Shown here one piece after another: positions 59,893 through 64,000 of a stretch of DNA of 64,000 bases (position 1 is the stretch's first letter; each line of letters opens with the position of its first letter). A model generated the notes under the pieces. The model was not told where the DNA came from and did not search any database. It saw nothing but the letters and a program-made list of their open reading frames with translations. Made by a program: the position numbers and the translations under genes. This DNA comes from Hymenobacter lapidiphilus (GTDB lineage: Bacteria > Bacteroidota > Bacteroidia > Cytophagales > Hymenobacteraceae), in NCBI RefSeq assembly GCF_013377885.1, contig NZ_JABKAU010000004.1, forward strand, positions 62,001 through 126,000, read 5' to 3'.

Positions 59893-62697
59893 TTATTTGC
59901 CGCCCACCGCCAGCTTCAGCTCGTTTAGCTTCAGGAGGGCCTCGATGGGCGTTAGCGTGTTCACATCCAGCTTCTCCAACAGTTCGCGCAGGCGTTCCAG
60001 GGCCGGGTCGGCGGGCTCGAACATGCTGAGCTGCAGGCTGGGGCGCGGGGCCGAATGTACGGCGGCGGTCGGCTGAGCCTTAGGACCCGCTGGCCGCTGC
60101 CGTACCTCGGTGGGGGTGACGCGGCCGTTCAGGGGCACCACTTTGCCGCCGGAAGCGTCGTCAGTGTCATCGTTGAGGCCCACCAACAGGTCATCAAACT
60201 CGGTGGGCTGGTCGGTTTCGACGCCGGTAGAGGCCCGCTCCTGCTCCAGGTGGTGCATGATTTCATTAGCCCGCAGCACGACGGCCGTGGGCATACCGGC
60301 CATGCGGGCCACGTGGATGCCGAAGCTGTGTTCGGAGCCGCCCTCGCGCAGTTTGCGCAGGAACAGGATGCGGCCGTCGGCCTCCTTCACGGCCACGTGG
60401 TAGTTGCGCACCCGCGGGCAGTCGGCGGCCAGTTGGTTGAGCTCGTGGTAGTGGGTGGCAAACAGCGTTTTGGCCCGCGCCCGGGGCGAATTGTGCAGGT
60501 GCTCCACAATGGCCCAGGCAATGCTGATGCCGTCGTAGGTACTCGTGCCGCGCCCGATTTCGTCCATTAATACCAGGCTCTGATCCGACAGGTTGTTGAG
60601 AATGGACGCCGTTTCGGTCATCTCCACCATGAAGGTACTTTCGCCCTTGCTCAGGTTGTCGGAGGCCCCTACGCGGGTGAAAATCTTGTCGATTACGCCG
60701 ACGTGGGCAGCATCGGCGGGCACGAAGGAGCCAATCTGGGCCAGCAGCACAATCAGGGCCGTTTGGCGCAGCAGGGCCGATTTACCGGCCATGTTGGGGC
60801 CCGTTATCACCACAATCTGCTGCTCGTCCTGGTCGAGGCGCAGGTCGTTGGGAATGTACTGCTCGCCGGGGGGCAGTTGGCGCTCAATCACGGGGTGGCG
60901 GCCGGCCGTGATGTCGAGGGTCGTGCTGTCATCGACCACGGGTTTCACGTAGCGGTGCTGGCGGGCGATGGCGGCAAAGGAAGCCAGGCAGTCGGCTACG
61001 CCGATGGCGCGGGCGTTCTGCTGCACCTGGGGCACGTATTCGGCGGCCGTGAGCACCAGCTCGGTATAGATGCGCTGCTCGATGATGAACAGTCGCTCCT
61101 CGGCGGTCAGAATCTTCTCCTCGTACACCTTCAACTCCTCGGTGATATAGCGCTCGGCATTCACCAGCGTCTGCTTCCGAATCCAGGTGGCCGGCACCTT
61201 TTCTTTGTGCGAGTTGGTTACCTCGAGGTAGTAGCCAAACACCTTGTTGTAGGCGACTTTGAGCGAGGAAATACCGGTTTCCCGGATGGCTTCCTGCTGC
61301 AGCTTAAACAGGTAATCCTTGCCAGAGCCGGCCATACGGCGCAGTTCATCCAGCTCAGCATCAATATTATCGAGCAGCACGCCGCCCTGATTGGTGAGGA
61401 TAGGCGCGTCTTCCCGGATTTTGGCCTGGATTTCCTCGCGCAGCGTGGCGCAGGGGTTGAGCTGCTCGGCCAGCTTCTGCAGGGCCTTCACGCCCGAGGC
61501 AGCCAGCTCGTCGCGGATGGGGCCGATGGCTTCGAGGGCGCGGGCCAGCTGCAGCAGCTCGCGCGGATTGATGCGGCGTACCGCTACCTTGGAAATCAGC
61601 CGCTCCAGGTCGTTGATCTGGCGCAGGTGCTGCTGCAGGTTTTCCAGCAGCTCGGGAGTTTGCAGCAGGGCGTCCACGGTGTCGAGGCGGCGCTGAATCT
61701 GGGCCGCCTCTTTGAGGGGCAGTACCACCCACTTGCGCAGCAGCCGTGCCCCCATGGGCGTTATGGTCTGGTCGAGAATATCGATGAGCGGCACGCCGCC
61801 GGGGTGCTGAGCCTGCACCAGCTCCAGGTTGCGCACCGTAAACCGATCCAGCCACACGTACTTATCCTCCTCCAGCCGCCCGATGCTGCCGATGTGGCTC
61901 ACATTGGTATGCTTGGTTTCGGCCAGGTAATGCAGCACGCAGCCAGCGGCGGTTATGCCCTCGCGCAGCCCATCAATGCCGAAACCCTTGAGCGAGGTGG
62001 TGTTGAAGTGGCGCGTGAGCAGCTCGTGGCCGTAGTCGTGGCCAAACACCCATTCTTCGAGGGCGAAGTGGCAATAGTCGGGGCCAAAATGCTCCTCGAA
62101 CTCCTGGCGGCTTTTCTTGCAGAACAGCACCTCGGCCGGCTGGAAATTCTGGAGGAGCTTACCCAGGTACTCAATGGTGCCCTGGGCCACCAGAAACTCG
62201 CCGGTACTGATATCCAGGAAGCTGATACCGGCCTCCTGTTTGCCGAAATGCACGGCGCAGAGGTAGTTGTTGGCGCGGCGCTCCAACACGTTGTCGTGCA
62301 GGCTCACGCCGGGCGTTACCAGCTCGGTTACGCCGCGCTTCACGAGGCCTTTGGCCTGCTTGGGGTCTTCGAGCTGGTCGCAGATGGCCACGCGTTGCCC
62401 GGCCCGCACCAGCTTGGGCAAATACGTATCGAGCGAGTGGTGGGGGAAGCCGGCCAGTGGGGTTTCCGAAGCCGTGCCCGCTCCTCGCTTGGTGAGCGTG
62501 ATATCGAGGATGCGCGAAGCCGTTACGGCATCCTCGCCGAAGGTTTCGTAGAAGTCGCCCACCCGGAACAGCAGCACCGCGCCGGGGTAGGTTTGCTTGA
62601 GCTGCTGGTACTGCTTCATCAGCGGCGTATCGGCCACCGGGGCGGGCCCCAGCGTACCGTGCGTGCGGACGGGCTTCTTTTCTTTAATGACTTTCAA
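59893..62697 (-). CDS. mutS: DNA mismatch repair protein MutS
   Basis: MutS recognises mismatches and, with MutL, starts strand-specific repair. The 934-residue product has all domains. The mismatch-binding domain has the Phe-Tyr-Glu motif in LLFRVGDFYETFGEDA (Phe49-Tyr50-Glu51). Connector, lever and clamp domains follow. The ATPase has GPNMAGKSALLRQ (about 632), STFMVEMTETASILNN and LMDEIGRGTSTYDG (about 710). It is longer than E. coli MutS, partly through a poorly conserved segment near the C-terminus (about 800-880, VETDQPTEFDDLL ... RQRPAGPKAQP). The start MKVIKEKKPVRTHG at 62697 is plausible. Confidence 0.97.
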   Translation of the reverse strand: MKVIKEKKPVRTHGTLGPAPVADTPLMKQYQQLKQTYPGAVLLFRVGDFYETFGEDAVTASRILDITLTKRGAGTASETPLAGFPHHSLDTYLPKLVRAGQRVAICDQLEDPKQAKGLVKRGVTELVTPGVSLHDNVLERRANNYLCAVHFGKQEAGISFLDISTGEFLVAQGTIEYLGKLLQNFQPAEVLFCKKSRQEFEEHFGPDYCHFALEEWVFGHDYGHELLTRHFNTTSLKGFGIDGLREGITAAGCVLHYLAETKHTNVSHIGSIGRLEEDKYVWLDRFTVRNLELVQAQHPGGVPLIDILDQTITPMGARLLRKWVVLPLKEAAQIQRRLDTVDALLQTPELLENLQQHLRQINDLERLISKVAVRRINPRELLQLARALEAIGPIRDELAASGVKALQKLAEQLNPCATLREEIQAKIREDAPILTNQGGVLLDNIDAELDELRRMAGSGKDYLFKLQQEAIRETGISSLKVAYNKVFGYYLEVTNSHKEKVPATWIRKQTLVNAERYITEELKVYEEKILTAEERLFIIEQRIYTELVLTAAEYVPQVQQNARAIGVADCLASFAAIARQHRYVKPVVDDSTTLDITAGRHPVIERQLPPGEQYIPNDLRLDQDEQQIVVITGPNMAGKSALLRQTALIVLLAQIGSFVPADAAHVGVIDKIFTRVGASDNLSKGESTFMVEMTETASILNNLSDQSLVLMDEIGRGTSTYDGISIAWAIVEHLHNSPRARAKTLFATHYHELNQLAADCPRVRNYHVAVKEADGRILFLRKLREGGSEHSFGIHVARMAGMPTAVVLRANEIMHHLEQERASTGVETDQPTEFDDLLVGLNDDTDDASGGKVVPLNGRVTPTEVRQRPAGPKAQPTAAVHSAPRPSLQLSMFEPADPALERLRELLEKLDVNTLTPIEALLKLNELKLAVGGK

Positions 62698-62739
62698 TTT
62701 CAGTTGATCTTGTATAGTTCCCGGTTGTCAGTAAAGGGG

Positions 62740-62863
62740 CGTGTCATGCTGAGCGAAGCCGAAGCATCTCTACCGTATCTCTACCGTATCTCTACCGCTT
62801 CGTTGCAGCCGAATAGGTTAGCGTTGTGGTAGAGATGCTTCGCCTTCGCTCAGCATGACGTGC
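62740..62863. repeat. Inverted repeat, GTCATGCTGAGCGAAG type, with arm expansion
   Basis: CGTGTCATGCTGAGCGAAGC (62740) pairs with sequence ending CTTCGCTCAGCATGACGTGC (62863); both arms contain GAAGCATCTCTACC. In the left arm an 11-base unit, ATCTCTACCGT, occurs twice and is followed by a third partial copy (62766-62797); the right arm has one. Same GTCATGC/GCATCTCTACC core as the elements at 32204 and 47085. Confidence 0.85.
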
Positions 62864-62924
62864 TGTTTGCCTGTTCGACCCAGACCGATTCGTTCTCAAC
62901 ACCCTGCGGCCCGGCGGGCGTTCC

Positions 62925-62932
62925 TACCTTTG
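62925..62932 (+). promoter_or_regulatory. -7 box implying a leaderless transcript
   Basis: TACCTTTG, a full match to TAnnTTTG, ends 4 bases before the ATG at 62937, so transcription should begin at the start codon. Confidence 0.6.
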
Positions 62933-62936
62933 CCGG

Positions 62937-63479
62937 ATGCGCAAACTCTCGATGGACGAACTGAACCGGCTGACGGTGGCCGACTTCAAAAATACGCGAA
63001 AATTCCCCCTCACCCTCGTGCTCGACAACGTGCGCAGCCTGCACAACGTGGGCGCGGCCTTCCGTACGGCCGACGCCTTTGCGGTCGAGAAAATCTGGCT
63101 CTGCGGCATCACCGGCCGGCCGCCCCACCGCGACATCACCAAAACGGCCCTGGGCTCCACCGACTCGGTAGCCTGGGAGTATGCGCCCACTACCCCGGAG
63201 GTATTGCACCAACTGAAGGCCGCCGGCTATATGCTGATAGCCGTGGAGCAAACCACCACCAGTGTGCTACTGCCCGACTTTGCCATTGACGCCGACCAGC
63301 CTTATGCTCTGGTGATGGGCAACGAGGTGTTTGGGGTAGAGGACGAGGTGCTGGCGCTCTGCGACGCGGCAGTGGAAATCCCGCAGTTCGGCACCAAGCA
63401 CAGCCTCAACGTGAGCGTGGCGGCGGGCGTGGTCCTGTGGGAGTTCATAAGTGCCATGAATCGCCAAAAATCCAGTTAA
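62937..63479 (+). CDS. SpoU/TrmH-family RNA 2'-O-methyltransferase
   Basis: This 180-residue SPOUT methyltransferase has the three family motifs: LDNVRSLHNVGAAFRTADAF (motif 1, N-x-G-x-x-x-R), ALVMGNEVFGVEDEVL (motif 2) and EIPQFGTKHSLNVSVAAGVV (motif 3, the knotted SAM site). It probably methylates a ribose in tRNA or rRNA; its size and lack of an N-terminal RNA-binding extension leave the target open. The ATG at 62937 lies 4 bases after a perfect -7 box. If a leader were needed, the second Met at 62952 (MDELNRL) would be the alternative. Confidence 0.92.
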   Translation: MRKLSMDELNRLTVADFKNTRKFPLTLVLDNVRSLHNVGAAFRTADAFAVEKIWLCGITGRPPHRDITKTALGSTDSVAWEYAPTTPEVLHQLKAAGYMLIAVEQTTTSVLLPDFAIDADQPYALVMGNEVFGVEDEVLALCDAAVEIPQFGTKHSLNVSVAAGVVLWEFISAMNRQKSS

Positions 63480-63624
63480 TGCGCTGGCCTGTTGAAAAGG
63501 ATATAAAATGCCGTAATCTTTTTTAAAATTACGCTAAATAATACCCCGATTGGGCGTAAGTTTGGAATCAGGAATAGCCACCGTGGCTCACTTCTGTAGC
63601 TTAGCACCTATTTACACCCGCTTA

Positions 63625-64000
63625 ATGAACCCAACTTTTACTCCTGCGGCCCGGGCACTGGCCGTTGCGGCTCTGCTGGCCCTACCCAGCCTGGCCGCCG
63701 CCCAGAATGCTACCTCCGACAACCGGGGTCTGCAGGCGCTGCAAAACCGCGCAGCCAGCCTCGGCCTGGTAGCCACCGATGCCGCCGACGCGGCTGTAAC
63801 CAGCCAGTACACCGATGCCCGCAACGGTGTTACCCACGTGTATCTGCGCCAGCGGGTGCAGGGCATTGAGGTGTACGGAGCCGTAGCCAACGTGCACCTG
63901 ACGGCCGCCGGCAAGGTGGTAAGCCTGCACAGCAGCTTCCAGCCTGGCATCGAAGTACTCGCCCGCGGCGCGGCACCCACGCCCGGCCTCTCGGCCCAGC
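63625..64000 (+). CDS. M36-type (fungalysin/thermolysin-like) metalloprotease, N-terminal part
   Basis: The gene runs off the right edge; 125 codons are visible. It starts with a signal peptide (MNPTFTPAARALAVAALLAL, cleavage near PSLAAAQ). Residues about 55-105 form the FTP propeptide motif of fungalysin/thermolysin-like proteases (SQYTDARNGVTHVYLRQRV, then QGIEVYGAVANVHLTAAGKV and VSLHSSF). The HEXXH catalytic domain would be outside the window. In Bacteroidota such enzymes are often T9SS cargo with a C-terminal sorting domain, which cannot be checked here. Confidence 0.82.
   Translation, partial: MNPTFTPAARALAVAALLALPSLAAAQNATSDNRGLQALQNRAASLGLVATDAADAAVTSQYTDARNGVTHVYLRQRVQGIEVYGAVANVHLTAAGKVVSLHSSFQPGIEVLARGAAPTPGLSAQ

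Noticed and set aside
62766..62797. Tandem repeats considered as a CRISPR array
   Set aside because: The units are 11 bases with no spacers, and they form part of an inverted-repeat arm.
60703..62832. 709-codon open frame antisense to mutS
   Set aside because: mutS on the minus strand has all family motifs; the plus-strand frame is a composition shadow in GC-rich DNA with no recognisable domains.

Overview
The window looks like chromosomal DNA from a high-GC member of the Bacteroidota, most likely Hymenobacter or a close relative in the Cytophagales. The evidence is promoter -7 boxes of the TAnnTTTG type, A-rich leaders instead of Shine-Dalgarno sites, a full-length SprA (type IX secretion translocon), T9SS cargo with type A and type B C-terminal domains, a TonB-dependent receptor, and the block maeB-ruvA-sprA-gcvH-vanZ. 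The genus is inferred from general resemblance; no search was run. No prophage, insertion sequence, CRISPR array or rRNA is visible.

Layout. 1-6852: end of an LD-carboxypeptidase, a MutS-like ATPase, a secreted TonB-C protein, a lipoprotein M28 peptidase of the glutaminyl-cyclase type, cysS and a membrane endonuclease/exonuclease/phosphatase protein. 6997-10482: a 1161-residue T9SS type B surface protein. 10683-16094: rimP-nusA-infB, led by a promoter-hairpin unit. 16347-18475: a basic secreted protein, mscL and an enoyl-CoA hydratase. 18586-25943: flippase, dut, sugar nucleotidyltransferase, TPR protein, DUF4292 lipoprotein and an EnvC-like protein. 26313-31924: GAF-LytTR regulator, two TatA-type genes, gatA and an SLT-LysM lytic transglycosylase. 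32409-33647: two related small lipoproteins. 33803-45660: maeB, ruvA, sprA, gcvH, vanZ. 45749-49259: M28 peptidase, an unknown exported protein, yicC. 49410-54090: TonB-dependent receptor plus a T9SS type A cargo protein. 54263-58830: glycosyltransferase, second flippase, methyltransferase, MoxR ATPase. 58973-59665: tRNA-Leu, an HNH nuclease gene and tRNA-Gly. 59893-64000: mutS, a SpoU-type RNA methyltransferase and the start of an M36 metalloprotease.

How the genes work together. Most are housekeeping genes: translation (cysS, rimP, nusA, infB, gatA), repair (mutS, ruvA), dUTP control and glycine cleavage. The other main theme is the cell envelope: polysaccharide export and modification (two flippases, glycosyltransferase, nucleotidyltransferase), peptidoglycan turnover (LD-carboxypeptidase, EnvC-like protein, lytic transglycosylase), Tat export, and T9SS secretion with its cargo.

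The most unusual feature lies between the genes. Most gaps over about 100 bp carry a long inverted repeat, and several sequence families are recognisable. One element supplies the stop codons and last residues of both convergent genes that flank it (298-400). Another is present as two opposite-orientation copies with matching, asymmetric ends (32204-32375 and 47085-47244). Other points for follow-up are apparently leaderless promoters, a terminator-like hairpin between the rimP promoter and its gene, and an HNH gene whose stop codon touches a tRNA 5' end.
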